Source of the DNA: Duffyella gerundensis
Lineage (GTDB): Bacteria; Pseudomonadota; Gammaproteobacteria; Enterobacterales; Enterobacteriaceae
DNA: 64,000 bases
Direction: 5' to 3'
Assembly (NCBI RefSeq): GCF_001517405.1
Contig: NZ_LN907827.1
Coordinates: 1,742,587 to 1,806,586 of the forward strand
A program made the position numbers and the translations under genes. The notes beneath the pieces are model-generated. The model was given only the letters and a program-made list of their open reading frames with translations. It was not told the DNA's origin and searched no databases. Positions 49,130-59,948 of this stretch are shown here, one piece after another (within the stretch, counting starts at the first letter, position 1; every line of letters starts with the position of its first letter).

Positions 49130-49480
49130 ATGAAAAAAACGGCGATTGTATTATATCTGTTGTCAGGCATACCGCTGCTGAGTCAGGCGGCGGTCTCGGT
49201 CAATATCACTACGCCCGGCGTCAGCGTGCAGGTGGGCGATCGTGATTCCCGCGGCCACTTTTGGGATGGCTACGATTGGCGATCCTCAGAATGGTGGCGA
49301 GAGCATCAGGGCCGCCATGTCGGGATGCATGGCTCACGCGGCTACTGGAATGGACATGGCTGGCAGCGAGATCGGCCATCACGTGAGCGCCCGGCACCGC
49401 GCGATAATCGCGATGAGCACCAGCGAGACGATCAGCATGACCACAACCGCGACCAGCCACGTAAGCCACCACAACGTTAA
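49130..49480 (+). CDS. Secreted DUF2502-type protein (YpeC-like)
   Basis: Product of 116 residues with a signal peptide (MKKTAIVLYLLSGIPLLSQA) and the DUF2502 pattern VNITTPGVSVQVGDRDSRG followed by FWDGYDWRSSEWWREH. The rest is Arg/Asp/His-rich and low-complexity. A periplasmic protein of unknown role. ATG 49130 chosen over the upstream open frame because GAGG precedes it and it begins the signal peptide. Confidence 0.8.
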   Translation: MKKTAIVLYLLSGIPLLSQAAVSVNITTPGVSVQVGDRDSRGHFWDGYDWRSSEWWREHQGRHVGMHGSRGYWNGHGWQRDRPSRERPAPRDNRDEHQRDDQHDHNRDQPRKPPQR

Positions 49481-49574
49481 TACCTGTCCACACAGAGCCA
49501 GCTATGCTGGCTCTATCTTTTCCTGCCGATAGCACTACAATCAACACCTTGTTTTCCTGAGATTTAGCGATGTT

Positions 49575-50558
49575 ATGTCACTGCTGAACATCCTGTCGCA
49601 GTCAGCCAGACGGCGTCATTTATACTGGATCGTGGCGCTCAGCCTGCTACTGCTGGCGACATTCATTCTCAGTCTGTGCGTCGGTGAGCGCTGGCTGCCG
49701 CCCAACAGCTGGCTGAGCCCGCAGGCGAAAATATTTGTCTGGCAACTGCGTTTGCCGCGTTCGCTGGCGGTGCTGCTGGTCGGTGCTGCGCTGGCCGTGG
49801 CTGGCGTGGCGATGCAGGCGCTGTTTGAAAATCCGCTCGCCGAGCCTGGCCTGCTTGGGGTTTCCAGCGGTGCTGGCGTAGGATTAATGCTGGCGATTTT
49901 TTTTGGCAGCGGCGATATCTGGCTGCTGGCACTGGCCGCCATGGCCGGTGCGCTGCTGATTACGCTGATTCTGCTACGGTTCGCCCATCGCCATCTCTCT
50001 AATAGCCGGTTACTGCTTACCGGCGTGGCGCTGGGCATGATCTGTAGCGCGATGATGACATGGGCCGTTTACCTGAGCAGCACGCTCGATCTGCGCCAAC
50101 TAATGTACTGGATGATGGGCGGTTTTAGCGGCGTTGACTGGCGCTACGGCTGGCTGATGCTGGCGCTGCTGCCGGTGCTGTTATGGCTGTGCTCACGCGG
50201 TTCGGTGTTAAACCTGCTGGCACTGGGCGAACTGTCAGCACGGCAGCTTGGGCTACCGCTACTGTTATGGCGTAATCTGTTAGTGGTGGCGGTCGGCTGG
50301 CTGGTTGGCGTTAGCGTCGCGCTGGCCGGGGCAATTGGTTTCATCGGGCTGGTGGTGCCGCATCTGCTGCGTCTGCGCGGCCTGACCGATCACCATGTGC
50401 TGTTACCGGCTGCTGCGCTATCTGGCGCGATTATTTTACTGCTGGCTGATGTACTGGCCAGAATGGCCCTGACTTCAGCGGAGTTGCCGATTGGCGTGGT
50501 CACCGCCACGCTTGGCGCACCGCTTTTCATCATGCTATTACTGAAATCACAACGCTAG
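49575..50558 (+). CDS. btuC: Vitamin B12 ABC transporter permease BtuC
   Basis: FecCD-family permease of 327 residues (E. coli 326), with ten helices, [28 protein letters not shown] and [16 protein letters not shown] as coupling and gating motifs. It forms the BtuC2D2 importer for cobalamin from periplasmic BtuF. No cobalamin riboswitch was seen upstream. The region between the DUF2502 gene and this start is about 95 bp and holds no clear terminator. Confidence 0.94.
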   Translation: MSLLNILSQSARRRHLYWIVALSLLLLATFILSLCVGERWLPPNSWLSPQAKIFVWQLRLPRSLAVLLVGAALAVAGVAMQALFENPLAEPGLLGVSSGAGVGLMLAIFFGSGDIWLLALAAMAGALLITLILLRFAHRHLSNSRLLLTGVALGMICSAMMTWAVYLSSTLDLRQLMYWMMGGFSGVDWRYGWLMLALLPVLLWLCSRGSVLNLLALGELSARQLGLPLLLWRNLLVVAVGWLVGVSVALAGAIGFIGLVVPHLLRLRGLTDHHVLLPAAALSGAIILLLADVLARMALTSAELPIGVVTATLGAPLFIMLLLKSQR

Positions 50559-50595
50559 CCACGGCTGGTATTCTTAACCTGAATGAGAGAAGACG

Positions 50596-51141
50596 ATGAG
50601 CCTTTTAGAGACAAAACTGGTGACGCTGGACGGCAGAGAAACCACGCTGCAAGAGTGGCAGGGCAAAGTACTGTTGGTGGTTAACGTCGCCTCAAAATGC
50701 GGGCTGACGCCACAGTATGAGCAGCTGGAAAATATTCATAAAGCCTGGGCGAGCAGTGGATTTAGCGTGCTTGGCTTCCCATGTAATCAGTTTCTTGAGC
50801 AGGAGCCAGGCACCAGCGAAGAGATTAAAACCTTCTGTAGCACGACCTACGGCGTCACCTTCCCGATGTTTGAGAAAATTGAGGTCAACGGCCCCGGTCG
50901 TCATCCACTCTATCAGCAGCTGATCGCTGCGCGCCCGGAAGCGGTTGCCCCTGAAGCAAGCGGCTTTTATGAGCGTATGGCCAGTAAAGGCCGGGCGCCA
51001 AAGGCACCTGGCGATATTCTGTGGAACTTTGAAAAATTCCTGATCGATCGCGAAGGCAATGTGGTGCAGCGGTTTTCACCCGACATGACGCCGGAAGATC
51101 CGATCGTAATGGAAAGCATCAAAGTGGCGCTGGCTAAATAA
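50596..51141 (+). CDS. btuE: Glutathione/thioredoxin peroxidase BtuE
   Basis: GPX-fold protein of 181 residues (E. coli 183), with the peroxidatic Cys in NVASKCGLTPQYEQLE, GFPCNQFLEQEPG and the WNFEKFLID segment. It lies between btuC and btuD but is not needed for B12 import; in E. coli it reduces hydrogen and organic peroxides. It ends 2 bp before btuD, so the three genes are translationally linked. Confidence 0.95.
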   Translation: MSLLETKLVTLDGRETTLQEWQGKVLLVVNVASKCGLTPQYEQLENIHKAWASSGFSVLGFPCNQFLEQEPGTSEEIKTFCSTTYGVTFPMFEKIEVNGPGRHPLYQQLIAARPEAVAPEASGFYERMASKGRAPKAPGDILWNFEKFLIDREGNVVQRFSPDMTPEDPIVMESIKVALAK

Positions 51142-51143
51142 CG

Positions 51144-51890
51144 ATGCTGCAATTGCAGGAGGTGGCCGTCGCCAACCGGCTGCTGCCTTTTACCACGCAG
51201 GTGGCAGCCGGTAGCCTTATCCACCTGGTGGGGCCTAACGGTGCCGGTAAAAGCAGCCTGCTGTCGCGGCTGGCTGGTATGCTGTCCGGCAGCGGTGAGG
51301 TTGTGTTTCTCGGGCAACCGCTGCCCGCATGGAGCGGCAACGCGTTGGCGAGGCATCGCGCGTGGCTGCCACAACAGCAGCCGCCCGCTGGCCTGATGGC
51401 GGTCTGGCACTATTTGCAGTTGCATCTGGTCAATGGGCAGGGCGACCACGATAACGCGGTGGCCGGGCTGCTGGCCGCGTTACAGCTAACAGATAAGCTG
51501 GAGCGTCAGCTGCAGCAGCTTTCTGGCGGCGAATGGCAGCGGGTCCGACTGGCGGCGGTGCTGTTGCAGTGTCATCCGCAGCTCAACCCTGATGCCTGCC
51601 TGTTGTTGCTGGATGAGCCAATGACCGGGCTGGATATTGCGCAGCAGGCGGCAGTGAATCAGCTGCTTCGCCAGCACCGTGACGCTGGCATCACGGTGAT
51701 CATGAGCAGCCACGATCTCAATGACAGCCTGCAACAGGCTGAATGCGTCTGGCTGATGCATCGCGGCGAGGTACAGCTAACCGGCGATCCGCAGCAGGTG
51801 CTGCAACCTACGATTTTACAGCCGATTTATCAGGTTACGTTTCGCCACGTGGTGCTGGACGACACGCTTTTTTTACTTTCCCCGCGTTAA
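51144..51890 (+). CDS. btuD: Vitamin B12 ABC transporter ATP-binding protein BtuD
   Basis: ATPase of 248 residues (E. coli 249), Walker A GPNGAGKSS, signature LSGGEWQRVRLA, Walker B CLLLLDEPMTGLD and the switch His in MSSHDLND. It pairs with BtuC to power cobalamin uptake. RBS GGCTAAATAACG is weak, so coupling with btuE is likely. Confidence 0.95.
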   Translation: MLQLQEVAVANRLLPFTTQVAAGSLIHLVGPNGAGKSSLLSRLAGMLSGSGEVVFLGQPLPAWSGNALARHRAWLPQQQPPAGLMAVWHYLQLHLVNGQGDHDNAVAGLLAALQLTDKLERQLQQLSGGEWQRVRLAAVLLQCHPQLNPDACLLLLDEPMTGLDIAQQAAVNQLLRQHRDAGITVIMSSHDLNDSLQQAECVWLMHRGEVQLTGDPQQVLQPTILQPIYQVTFRHVVLDDTLFLLSPR

Positions 51891-51964
51891 TGCCGTTCGT
51901 CAGTTGCTATTCTCTTGCCGTTACCGCTAAATAGTCAGCGGGCTTAATAAAGGGATGTGCGGCT

Positions 51965-52423
51965 ATGCGTTGGGCGATTGTAGTGCTGGTTCTTCTTTTG
52001 GCAGGCTGTAGCCATCATGCTCCACCGCCAAACGGTCGTCTGTCCGATTCCATCACCGTTATTGCTCAACTCAACGATCAGCTCAGTCAGTGGCATGGCA
52101 CGCCGTATCGCTACGGCGGCATGAACCGCAACGGCATTGATTGTTCCGGCTTTGTCTATCTGACCTTTCGCGATCGCTTTGCGTTACAGCTCCCGCGTAC
52201 CACCAAAGCGCAAACCGATATCGGCACGCGCATCGACAAAGAAGAGTTATTGCCGGGCGATCTGGTGTTCTTCAAAACCGGCGGCGGTGAGAATGGCCTG
52301 CACGTCGGCATCTACGATACGGATAATCAGTTTATCCATGCTTCAACCAGCCGTGGCGTCATTCGCTCATCGCTGGATAATGTCTATTGGCGAAAAGTTT
52401 TCTGGCAGGCGCGACGTATTTAG
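51965..52423 (+). CDS. nlpC: NlpC/P60-family lipoprotein endopeptidase
   Basis: Lipoprotein of 152 residues (E. coli 154). Lipobox LLAGC gives Cys15. The NlpC/P60 catalytic Cys60 is in GIDCSGFVYL, His in NGLHVGIYDT and the third residue in FIHASTSRGV. It probably cleaves peptidoglycan cross-bridges. It follows btuD by 74 bp; in E. coli the order btuD-nlpC is the same. Confidence 0.95.
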   Translation: MRWAIVVLVLLLAGCSHHAPPPNGRLSDSITVIAQLNDQLSQWHGTPYRYGGMNRNGIDCSGFVYLTFRDRFALQLPRTTKAQTDIGTRIDKEELLPGDLVFFKTGGGENGLHVGIYDTDNQFIHASTSRGVIRSSLDNVYWRKVFWQARRI

Positions 52424-52744
52424 GCAGAATTGATGCCTGCTGAATACCTGGTTTCAGATAAAGCGTATTTATCCGCTGGTTATTTCCTGCCACTATACAA
52501 ACTCGTGGAAATAGACGGCGTATCAATGAAATAACAGTCAGACTAAACAATGTGACCCGCAATGCTTATCGTAAAAACGATTAATTTGAGTTAAGTATTT
52601 ATAAAGAAAACGTAATTAAAAGCGTATTTTTGTTAATCGATAAGCGCAGTTAATTCTTACTTCTCTGCGTAAAGTTGGTCCTGTTGATTGTCATATTTCC
52701 TTGTTATAGGATGCAACATCGCCAGTTAATAATGGCTAAAAAAA
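52424..52744. other. Intergenic region before the ydiV-like gene
   Basis: About 320 bp, AT-rich (52540-52720). No gene was found. It should carry the nlpC terminator and the promoter of the next gene; neither could be pinned down. Confidence 0.5.
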
Positions 52745-53485
52745 ATGCAAATTCATCTGTCGGCCGATTTTCGGTCACGTAATATTTTTTATCCCTGCTA
52801 CACACCGCATGGCCGATTAGCGGCCGTTGAAATGAACGTCACTTTTGTCCATGAAACCGCAGATGTAACCCTGCCGCAAAGCATGCTGCTGCCGCAACTT
52901 GACGCCACACAGCGCGCCGCGATAATGCAGGACCAGCTTTCATTGCTGGAAAATAACAGCGATTTCTTTAATAAACATAATGTCAGGGCGACCATCTGTG
53001 TCGACAGTGTTTCTGTTGAGTCGATTCTGAATAACGATCTGCTTCAGCACCGTATTCGGCAATTGTCCTGGCTGGAATTACAAATTGATGAAGCCTATCC
53101 CGGTTTAGCGCTGGGTGAAAATAATGCTGAACTTATGACGCTGCGTAGCATTGCGGCATTATCATTAAGTCATTTCGGCGCCGGAAAAATTCCTGCTAAA
53201 CCGTTATACGATAATCTTTTTACCCGGGTAAAAATCGATAAAAAATTTTTACAGGCCGCTGCTAAGCGCGCTTCGTTTCCCGCCTTTATTCATGCCATTT
53301 TCAGTAATATTGAAGCGCACTGCCAGTACATTGTGCTGCCGGGAATTGATGATGAGCTGCTGTTAAATAAAGTGCTGGCGGTAAATCCCTGGGGTCTGGA
53401 AGGCGCTATTTTTCCAACGGTTGATGCGGCTAATCTGGATGCGCTGGTGGCTGCGCCAGCCGTTCTCTCCTCCTGCCAGCACTGA
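52745..53485 (+). CDS. ydiV: Degenerate EAL protein, YdiV (RflP)-like anti-FlhDC factor
   Basis: Product of 246 residues (E. coli YdiV 237). It is a single EAL-fold domain without the EAL motif or most catalytic acids; it keeps the TRVKIDKKFL strand and the LSHFGAG loop. E. coli YdiV does not bind c-di-GMP but binds FlhD and blocks flagellar gene activation under poor nutrition. The family is fast-evolving and this member is divergent, so function is a positional inference (between nlpC and selO, as in E. coli). The start is ATG 52745 with no obvious strong RBS. Confidence 0.75.
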   Translation: MQIHLSADFRSRNIFYPCYTPHGRLAAVEMNVTFVHETADVTLPQSMLLPQLDATQRAAIMQDQLSLLENNSDFFNKHNVRATICVDSVSVESILNNDLLQHRIRQLSWLELQIDEAYPGLALGENNAELMTLRSIAALSLSHFGAGKIPAKPLYDNLFTRVKIDKKFLQAAAKRASFPAFIHAIFSNIEAHCQYIVLPGIDDELLLNKVLAVNPWGLEGAIFPTVDAANLDALVAAPAVLSSCQH

Positions 53486-53558
53486 TGGCTGACTGCCTTA
53501 TCCATTAAATACGTTTACACTTAGGGTTTACGTATCGTCGTGGAGAGCAGGAGGAGCA

Positions 53559-54998
53559 ATGCAGTTTTCAAATAGCTGGTATCAGGAGCTGGAAGGGTGG
53601 TACAGCAAGGTGATGCCAACGCCGCTGGCCAATACGCGGTTGCTTTATCACAACGCGCCGCTGGCCGCCGAGCTGGAGCTGGACGCCAGTCTGTTGACCT
53701 CCCAGCGGCAGGGTATCTGGAACGGCAGCGAGTTGCTGCCGGGCATGCAGCCTTTAGCTCAGGTCTACAGCGGTCATCAGTTTGGCGTCTGGGCCGGTCA
53801 GCTTGGGGATGGTCGGGGGCTGCTGCTGGGCGAGCAACAGCTGTCGAATGGTCGCAAGGTTGACTGGCATTTAAAAGGTGCAGGGCTGACGCCTTATTCA
53901 CGCATGGGTGATGGCCGTGCGGTGCTACGCTCCACCATTCGTGAATTTCTTGCCTCCGAAGCCATTCATCATCTGGGTATTCCCACCACGCGGGCGCTGA
54001 CCATCTCTGTGAGCGATGAAGCGGTCTATCGTGAAACGCCAGAACCCGGCGCTATGCTAATGCGCATTGCCGAAAGCCATCTGCGCTTTGGCCACTTTGA
54101 ACATGCGTTTTATCACCAGCGCCCTGAGCAGGTCAGGCAGCTCGCCGACTATGCAATTGCTCATCACTGGCCGCATCTGCAGGATGAGGCAGATAAATAC
54201 CTGTTGTGGTTCAGCGATGTAGTCGAGCGCACGGCGACGTTGATCGCCAGCTGGCAAAGTGTGGGATTCGCCCACGGCGTGATGAACACCGACAACATGT
54301 CAGTGCTGGGCCTGACGCTCGATTATGGCCCTTACGGCTTTCTGGATGATTATCAGCCTGGCTTCATCTGCAACCACAGCGATTATCAGGGCCGCTACGC
54401 CTTTGAAAATCAGCCGATGGTGGGACTGTGGAACCTCAACCGCCTGGCGCACGCGCTGTCCGGCCTGATGACGACGGAACAGCTTAAGCAGGCGCTCAGT
54501 CGCTATGAGAGTGCGCTGATGCGCAGCTGGGGCCAACAGATGCGCGCCAAACTCGGGCTGCTGACCGAAGAGAAAGAGGACAACGACATCCTGACCGGCC
54601 TGCTGACGCTGATGACCAATGAACACAGCGATTACAGCTGGACCTTCCGCCAGCTCAGCTACACTCAGCAGCATGAAGCTACTTCGCCGTTGCGCGATGA
54701 GTTTATCGATCGCGAGGCCTTTGATCGCTGGTATGCCGGCTGGCGGCAGCGTCTGCTACGGGAAGGGGTGGAAGATGTCGAGCGGCAGCGCATTATGAAA
54801 GCAGCCAATCCAGCGGTCATTCTGCGCAATTATCTGGCACAGCAGGCGATTGATGCTGCCAGCGCGGGCGATGTCAGCGTGCTGGCGCGCTTGCATCAGG
54901 CACTGATGCGGCCTTTTGATGACGATGACGCCTTCCGCGATTTGCAGCAGCGCGCGCCCGACTGGGGCAAGAAACTGGAAGTGAGCTGTTCAAGTTAG
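53559..54998 (+). CDS. selO: Protein adenylyltransferase SelO
   Basis: Pseudokinase-fold AMPylator of 479 residues (E. coli SelO/YdiU 478). Motifs: [20 protein letters not shown] (glycine-rich region), [20 protein letters not shown] and the catalytic segment [20 protein letters not shown]. It transfers AMP from ATP to protein Ser/Thr/Tyr and takes part in redox homeostasis. The C-terminus ends VSCSS, with Cys at the position of selenocysteine in eukaryotic SelO. GGAG precedes ATG 53559. Its 3' end carries an imperfect tandem duplication. Confidence 0.96.
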   Translation: MQFSNSWYQELEGWYSKVMPTPLANTRLLYHNAPLAAELELDASLLTSQRQGIWNGSELLPGMQPLAQVYSGHQFGVWAGQLGDGRGLLLGEQQLSNGRKVDWHLKGAGLTPYSRMGDGRAVLRSTIREFLASEAIHHLGIPTTRALTISVSDEAVYRETPEPGAMLMRIAESHLRFGHFEHAFYHQRPEQVRQLADYAIAHHWPHLQDEADKYLLWFSDVVERTATLIASWQSVGFAHGVMNTDNMSVLGLTLDYGPYGFLDDYQPGFICNHSDYQGRYAFENQPMVGLWNLNRLAHALSGLMTTEQLKQALSRYESALMRSWGQQMRAKLGLLTEEKEDNDILTGLLTLMTNEHSDYSWTFRQLSYTQQHEATSPLRDEFIDREAFDRWYAGWRQRLLREGVEDVERQRIMKAANPAVILRNYLAQQAIDAASAGDVSVLARLHQALMRPFDDDDAFRDLQQRAPDWGKKLEVSCSS

Positions 54999-55038
54999 AA
55001 AAGAACAAGAAGTGAGCTGTGCAAGCCAGGAGAGGAAA
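54977..55038 (+). repeat. 31-bp imperfect tandem repeat at the selO 3' end
   Basis: The unit 54977-55007, spanning the last codons and stop of selO, is repeated at 55008-55038. Bases 2-18 of the unit differ at only one site (GAAGTGAGCTGTTCAAG versus GAAGTGAGCTGTGCAAG); the rest is less conserved. The 31-bp period is not a multiple of three, so the second copy is outside the selO frame. Confidence 0.7.
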
Positions 55039-55065
55039 TGGGGCGAAACTTTCGCCCCATTGTTT
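55036..55065. terminator. Bidirectional terminator between selO and aroH
   Basis: AATGGGGCGA (55036-55045) pairs with TCGCCCCATT (55051-55060), followed by GTTTT on the plus strand. The two convergent genes share it. Confidence 0.85.
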
Positions 55066-56112
55066 TCACAACCGGGTGGCGACTGCGTCTGCCAACATCT
55101 GTAGTACTTCTTCGCTCTGCTCCCAACCCAGGCATGGGTCGGTAATCGACTGGCCATATTGCAGCGGCTGACCGCTGACCACTTTTTGCGCGCCTTCCTG
55201 CAGGAAACTCTCAATCATCACGCCGCCAATCGCTCGCGATCCACCGCGGATCTGCGCACAGATGGATTCAGCCACGTCGCGCTGCCGCTGATGCTGCTTC
55301 AGGCAGTTGCCGTGGCTGAAGTCCACCACCAGTTGCTGCGGCAGATCGAATTCCGCCAGGCTGGCTGCGGCGTCGGCGATATCTTCAGTATGGTAATTGG
55401 GCTGTTTGCCGCCGCGCATAATGATATGACCGGAAGGATTACCGCTGGTTTGATACACGGTCATCTGGCCATCTTTGTCCGGCGAAAGAAACATATGGCT
55501 GACGCGGGCGGCGCGAATGGCATCCACCGCAATGCGCGTGTTGCCATCAGTGCCGTTTTTAAAGCCCACTGGACAGGAGAGTGCCGAGGCCATCTCGCGG
55601 TGAATCTGGCTTTCCGTGGTACGCGCGCCGATAGCGCCCCAGCTGATCAGGTCGGCAATAAACTGGCCGATCACCATATCCAAAAACTCGGTGGCAGTAG
55701 GCAAATTTAAGCGGTTGATATCCAGCAGCAGTTTGCGTGCAATCGCCAGGCCTTCATTGACCCGGCAGCTTCCATCAAGGTGTGGATCGGAGATCAAACC
55801 TTTCCAGCCAACCACGGTGCGCGGTTTTTCAAAATAGGCGCGCATCACAATCTCAAGTTCTCCGGCATGGCGCTCGCGCAGCACCGCCAGTTTTTTGGCA
55901 TACTCCAGCGCGGCGTCCGGATCGTGCAGGGAACAGGGGCCGATCACTACCAGCAGGCGCGGATCCTCACCGTTCAGGATGCGGGCAATACGCTGGCGCG
56001 AGGCGGTAACATTGTCCGCGATTTCAGCTGACACCGGATAGCGGGCGGCAAGTTCCGCAGGCGTGATCAGGCTATCGATGCGCGTGGTGCGCAACTCATC
56101 CGTTTTGTTCAT
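55066..56112 (-). CDS. aroH: 3-deoxy-7-phosphoheptulonate synthase, Trp-sensitive type
   Basis: DAHP synthase of 348 residues, the AroH length. It reads MNKTDELRTTRIDSLITPAE, with the class I motifs GPCSLHDP, FEKPRTVVGWKGL, GARTTESQIHREMASALSCP and FSHGNCLKQH. It condenses PEP and erythrose-4-phosphate at the entry to the shikimate pathway. AroF and AroG are homologous. Assignment as AroH rests on the selO-aroH-ppsR neighbourhood. I saw no clear TrpR operator in the 140 bp upstream. The frame opens 20 codons earlier without an RBS. Confidence 0.9.
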   Translation of the reverse strand: MNKTDELRTTRIDSLITPAELAARYPVSAEIADNVTASRQRIARILNGEDPRLLVVIGPCSLHDPDAALEYAKKLAVLRERHAGELEIVMRAYFEKPRTVVGWKGLISDPHLDGSCRVNEGLAIARKLLLDINRLNLPTATEFLDMVIGQFIADLISWGAIGARTTESQIHREMASALSCPVGFKNGTDGNTRIAVDAIRAARVSHMFLSPDKDGQMTVYQTSGNPSGHIIMRGGKQPNYHTEDIADAAASLAEFDLPQQLVVDFSHGNCLKQHQRQRDVAESICAQIRGGSRAIGGVMIESFLQEGAQKVVSGQPLQYGQSITDPCLGWEQSEEVLQMLADAVATRL

Positions 56113-56253
56113 GTTCACTCTCAAAATTTTTTCTTCGCATCGGCAGAAGCGCCGGGAAGTGATGGCCATCACCTTAACCCAAAGCGCTGTGAATTCAAGT
56201 GTTACCCCGGTGCGTCAGAAAAAATGTTGGCCGCCTGCTCGGGCGACAGCGGG

Positions 56254-57087
56254 TTAAAACATGCGGCGGTTCAGGCCCATAATGTCCAGAATCTTGGTGG
56301 CGATCTCCTCCACCGAATAGTTGGTGCTGTTGAGGTAGCGGATCTGCTGGGTGCGAAACAGCGCTTCGACTTCGCCCACTTCCATACGACACTGGCGCAG
56401 CGAGGCGTAACGCGTGTTTTCAGCGCGCTCCTGCCGTATCGCCGCCAGACGTTCCGGATCGATGGTCAGGCCGAACAGTTTATGCTGAAAAGGACGCAGC
56501 GCAGCAGGTAGCTTGAGATTATCCATATCATCGGCAATAAAAGGGTAGTTCGCCGCTTTGACGCCAAACTGCATCGCCAGATAGAGGCTGGTGGGCGTTT
56601 TGCCACAGCGCGAGACGCCGAGCAGGATCACCTGCGCATCTTCCAGCCCGCGCAGCGAGATGCCATCGTCGTGCGCCAGGGTATAATCGATCGCCGCGAT
56701 GCGAGCATCGTATTTGCCGAGGTTGCTGGCGGTTAAACCGTGCGTGCGATGCACCACCGGCGCGGGCGCAATGCCCAGTTCCTGCTGCAGCGGCGCCACC
56801 AGCGTCTGCACGATATCCTGACAGAAGCCTTCGCTCTGCATGATGATCTCTTTGACCTCTGGCGTCACAATCGACAAAAACACCAGCGGCCGCAGGCCAC
56901 TTTGTTGGCAAATCGCATTAATTTGCGCTTTGACCGCCAACGCACGCTGTACGTTTTCCACGAAGGGCAGCGTGACGCTGATGGTATCAACCGGAAACTG
57001 TGACATGACGGCGTGCCCTAACACCTCGGCGGTGATCGCCGTGCCATCAGAAATATAAAAAACGCTTCTTTCTACGATCATATTCAT
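56254..57087 (-). CDS. ppsR: PEP synthase regulatory protein (bifunctional kinase/pyrophosphorylase)
   Basis: Protein of 277 residues (E. coli 277). Family P-loop [19 protein letters not shown] and the start [17 protein letters not shown]. It inactivates PpsA by ADP-dependent phosphorylation and reactivates it by phosphorolysis. It is divergent from ppsA, with the shared 421-bp intergenic region holding both promoters. Confidence 0.96.
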   Translation of the reverse strand: MNMIVERSVFYISDGTAITAEVLGHAVMSQFPVDTISVTLPFVENVQRALAVKAQINAICQQSGLRPLVFLSIVTPEVKEIIMQSEGFCQDIVQTLVAPLQQELGIAPAPVVHRTHGLTASNLGKYDARIAAIDYTLAHDDGISLRGLEDAQVILLGVSRCGKTPTSLYLAMQFGVKAANYPFIADDMDNLKLPAALRPFQHKLFGLTIDPERLAAIRQERAENTRYASLRQCRMEVGEVEALFRTQQIRYLNSTNYSVEEIATKILDIMGLNRRMF

Positions 57088-57508
57088 GTGATTTCCTGAG
57101 AGAAGAACGGCCTTGATTAAAATAAATATTCCACAACGGCTGAGATGAATATTTTATTTTGCGCAGCTGATACGCAATATTTAAAAATGAAATGCTGTTT
57201 CTTTTATCTGTTTAGCGTCGCAACTGAGTAATTAAGCCCAGCGATAAGTTTGTCTTATTTAACATGATGCAAGCTAATTTATAAGCTATTGTTAAAAAAG
57301 ATAAATTTACTTTTTTCTTTTTTATTCTCTTGCGATCATGGCCTGAAAAGCGCCTTATTTACACTAAGGAGTAATCTGAAACTGCTAATTCTGCGACAGC
57401 TTTAACGATTCAACATTTTCATCCTGCAATGAAAGTGTGCCACTCTCAAGACGCGCTTAGTCTGCATTTTCTCATTTCTCAGTCACTTTATTGAAAAGGA
57501 TAACGTCA
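57088..57508. other. Divergent ppsR/ppsA intergenic region
   Basis: 421 bp, AT-rich in 57110-57330. It holds no gene. A Cra box lies at 57401-57414, upstream of ppsA. I did not define the ppsR promoter. Confidence 0.6.
57401..57414 (-). promoter_or_regulatory. Cra (FruR) site upstream of ppsA
   Basis: The minus-strand reading GTTGAATCGTTAAA matches the Cra consensus at 13 of 14 positions. Cra activates ppsA for gluconeogenesis in E. coli. Confidence 0.72.
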
Positions 57509-59890
57509 ATGTCTAATCAAGGCGAACGGTCGTTGGTGCTCTGGTATAACCAGCTTGGCATGCACGACGTTGATCGGGTGGGCGGCAAGAATGCGTCTCT
57601 GGGTGAAATGATCACTAACCTCTCATCTTTAGGCGTATCGGTGCCCAACGGGTTTGCCACTACGTCCGAAGCCTTTAATCTCTTTCTCGATCAAAGTGGC
57701 CTGAATGAGCGCATTTATGCGCTGCTGGATGAAACAGACGTTGATGATGTGTCGGCGCTGGCGAAAGCGGGCCAGCAAATCAGGCAGTGGATTGTGGAAA
57801 CGCCGTTCCATGGCGAGCTGGAAACGGCGATTGAGCAGGCGTATCAGCAGCTTTCCGCCGATGATGCTGAAGCCTCTTTTGCCGTACGCTCTTCGGCTAC
57901 CGCAGAAGATATGCCTGATGCCTCGTTTGCCGGTCAGCAGGAAACTTTCCTCAACGTGCAGGGCATTGACGCGGTGATGATCGCCGTTAAACACGTTTTC
58001 GCCTCGCTGTTTAACGATCGAGCGATCTCTTATCGGGTGCATCAGGGCTATGACCATCGCGGCATTGCGCTCTCTGCAGGCGTGCAGCGCATGGTGCGTT
58101 CCGACCTGGCGTCATCGGGCGTGATGTTTACCATCGACACGGAGTCGGGCTTCGATCAGGTGGTATTTATCACCGCTGCGTTGGGTCTGGGTGAAATGGT
58201 GGTGCAGGGCGCGGTGAATCCGGATGAGTTTTATGTACACAAGCCGACACTGGCGGCCAATCGTCCGGCTATCGTCCGGCGCAACATGGGTTCCAAAAAG
58301 ATTCGCATGGTCTATGCCGACTCGCTGGAGCATGGCGAACAGGTAAGAATTGAAGATGTGCCGCAGGCCGAACGCGATCGCTTTGCGCTGACCGATGATG
58401 AGGTGCAGTCGCTGGCCCGCCAGGCAATGGCCATTGAGCAGCATTATCAGCGTCCGATGGATATTGAGTGGGCAAAAGATGGCCACACCGGCAAGCTGTT
58501 TATCGTCCAGGCGCGTCCGGAAACCGTGCGCTCCAACGGGCAGGTGATGGAGCGGTACTCGCTACAGGGCAAAGGCAACGTGGTGGTGGAAGGACGTGCT
58601 ATCGGCCATCGTATTGGCGCAGGTGAAGTGAAAGTGATTCATGACATCAGCGAAATGGACCGTATCCAGAAAGGCGACGTGCTGGTGACCGACATGACCG
58701 ATCCCGACTGGGAGCCGATCATGAAGAAAGCTGCCGCTATCGTTACCAATCGCGGCGGCCGCACCTGCCATGCGGCGATCATTGCGCGTGAGATGGGTAT
58801 TCCTGCGGTGGTCGGCTGCGGCAATGCCACCGATCTGCTGCGCGATGGCCATCAGGTTACCGTCTCCTGCTCGGAAGGCGATACCGGTTATGTCTACGAT
58901 GCGCTGCTCGAATTTGAAGTCAAAAGCTCGCAGGTCGATGAGATGCCGGCGCTGCCGCTGAAAATCATGATGAACGTGGGTAATCCCGATCGCGCCTTTG
59001 ATTTCGCCTGCCTGCCCAATGAGGGCGTTGGCCTGGCACGGCTTGAATTCATCATCAACCGCATGATTGGCGTGCACCCCAAAGCGCTGCTGGAGTTTGA
59101 TCAGCAAACGCCGGAAGTACAGCAGCAGATCCGCGAACTGATGAAGGGCTTTGACGATCCGGTGGAGTTCTACGTGGCGCGCCTGACTGAAGGCATTGCC
59201 ACGCTGGGCGCGGCGTTTGCGCCGAAGCGGGTGATTGTGCGTCTCTCTGACTTCAAATCCAACGAATACGCCAATCTGGTGGGCGGCGAACGTTATGAGC
59301 CGGATGAAGAGAACCCGATGCTCGGCTTCCGCGGCGCCGGACGCTACGTGGCGGACAGCTTCCGTGACTGCTTTGCGCTGGAGTGCGCGGCGGTGAAGCG
59401 GGTGCGCAACGAAATGGGCTTAACCAACGTTGAGATTATGATTCCGTTCGTGCGTACCGTCGATCAGGCCCAGGCAGTGGTGGAGGAGCTGGCGCGTCAG
59501 GGGCTGAAGCGCGGTCAGGATGGCCTGAAAATCATCATGATGTGCGAAATCCCTTCCAATGCGCTGTTGGCCGAACAGTTTCTTGAGCATTTCGACGGCT
59601 TCTCGATCGGCTCTAACGATATGACGCAGCTGACGCTGGGGCTGGATCGTGACTCGGGCGTGGTCTCTGCACTGTTTGATGAACGTAATGAAGCGGTTAA
59701 GGCGTTGCTGTCGATGGCGATTCGTGCGGCGAAAAAACAGGGTAAATACGTGGGGATTTGCGGTCAGGGACCGTCGGATCATGAAGACTTTGCTGCCTGG
59801 TTAATGGAAGAGGGCATCGACAGCTTGTCGCTCAATCCGGATACCGTCGTGCAAACCTGGCTGATGCTGGCGGATTTGCACAAAGCATAA
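57509..59890 (+). CDS. ppsA: Phosphoenolpyruvate synthase
   Basis: Enzyme of 793 residues (E. coli 792). The N-terminal ATP-binding domain ([20 protein letters not shown]), the phospho-His domain with His421 in [13 protein letters not shown], and the C-terminal PEP/pyruvate TIM barrel are complete ([29 protein letters not shown]). It makes PEP from pyruvate and ATP for growth on three-carbon compounds. ATG 57509 behind AAGGA is chosen over the earlier in-frame codon 57491. Confidence 0.97.
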   Translation: MSNQGERSLVLWYNQLGMHDVDRVGGKNASLGEMITNLSSLGVSVPNGFATTSEAFNLFLDQSGLNERIYALLDETDVDDVSALAKAGQQIRQWIVETPFHGELETAIEQAYQQLSADDAEASFAVRSSATAEDMPDASFAGQQETFLNVQGIDAVMIAVKHVFASLFNDRAISYRVHQGYDHRGIALSAGVQRMVRSDLASSGVMFTIDTESGFDQVVFITAALGLGEMVVQGAVNPDEFYVHKPTLAANRPAIVRRNMGSKKIRMVYADSLEHGEQVRIEDVPQAERDRFALTDDEVQSLARQAMAIEQHYQRPMDIEWAKDGHTGKLFIVQARPETVRSNGQVMERYSLQGKGNVVVEGRAIGHRIGAGEVKVIHDISEMDRIQKGDVLVTDMTDPDWEPIMKKAAAIVTNRGGRTCHAAIIAREMGIPAVVGCGNATDLLRDGHQVTVSCSEGDTGYVYDALLEFEVKSSQVDEMPALPLKIMMNVGNPDRAFDFACLPNEGVGLARLEFIINRMIGVHPKALLEFDQQTPEVQQQIRELMKGFDDPVEFYVARLTEGIATLGAAFAPKRVIVRLSDFKSNEYANLVGGERYEPDEENPMLGFRGAGRYVADSFRDCFALECAAVKRVRNEMGLTNVEIMIPFVRTVDQAQAVVEELARQGLKRGQDGLKIIMMCEIPSNALLAEQFLEHFDGFSIGSNDMTQLTLGLDRDSGVVSALFDERNEAVKALLSMAIRAAKKQGKYVGICGQGPSDHEDFAAWLMEEGIDSLSLNPDTVVQTWLMLADLHKA

Positions 59891-59910
59891 TCATTTAACT
59901 TTACTAATTT

Positions 59911-59936
59911 AAGGGCCGGATTATTCGGCCTTTTAT
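59911..59936 (+). terminator. Terminator of ppsA
   Basis: GGCCG (59914-59918) pairs with CGGCC (59926-59930), with AA/TT-rich flanks and TTTTATTT after it. It lies just before the 3' end of the convergent rprA. Confidence 0.8.
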
Positions 59937-59948
59937 TTATATTCAGGC

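Noticed and set aside
49481..49574. Cobalamin riboswitch upstream of btuC
   Set aside because: The gap before btuC is under 100 bp and shows no B12-box-like structure, so no riboswitch is called.
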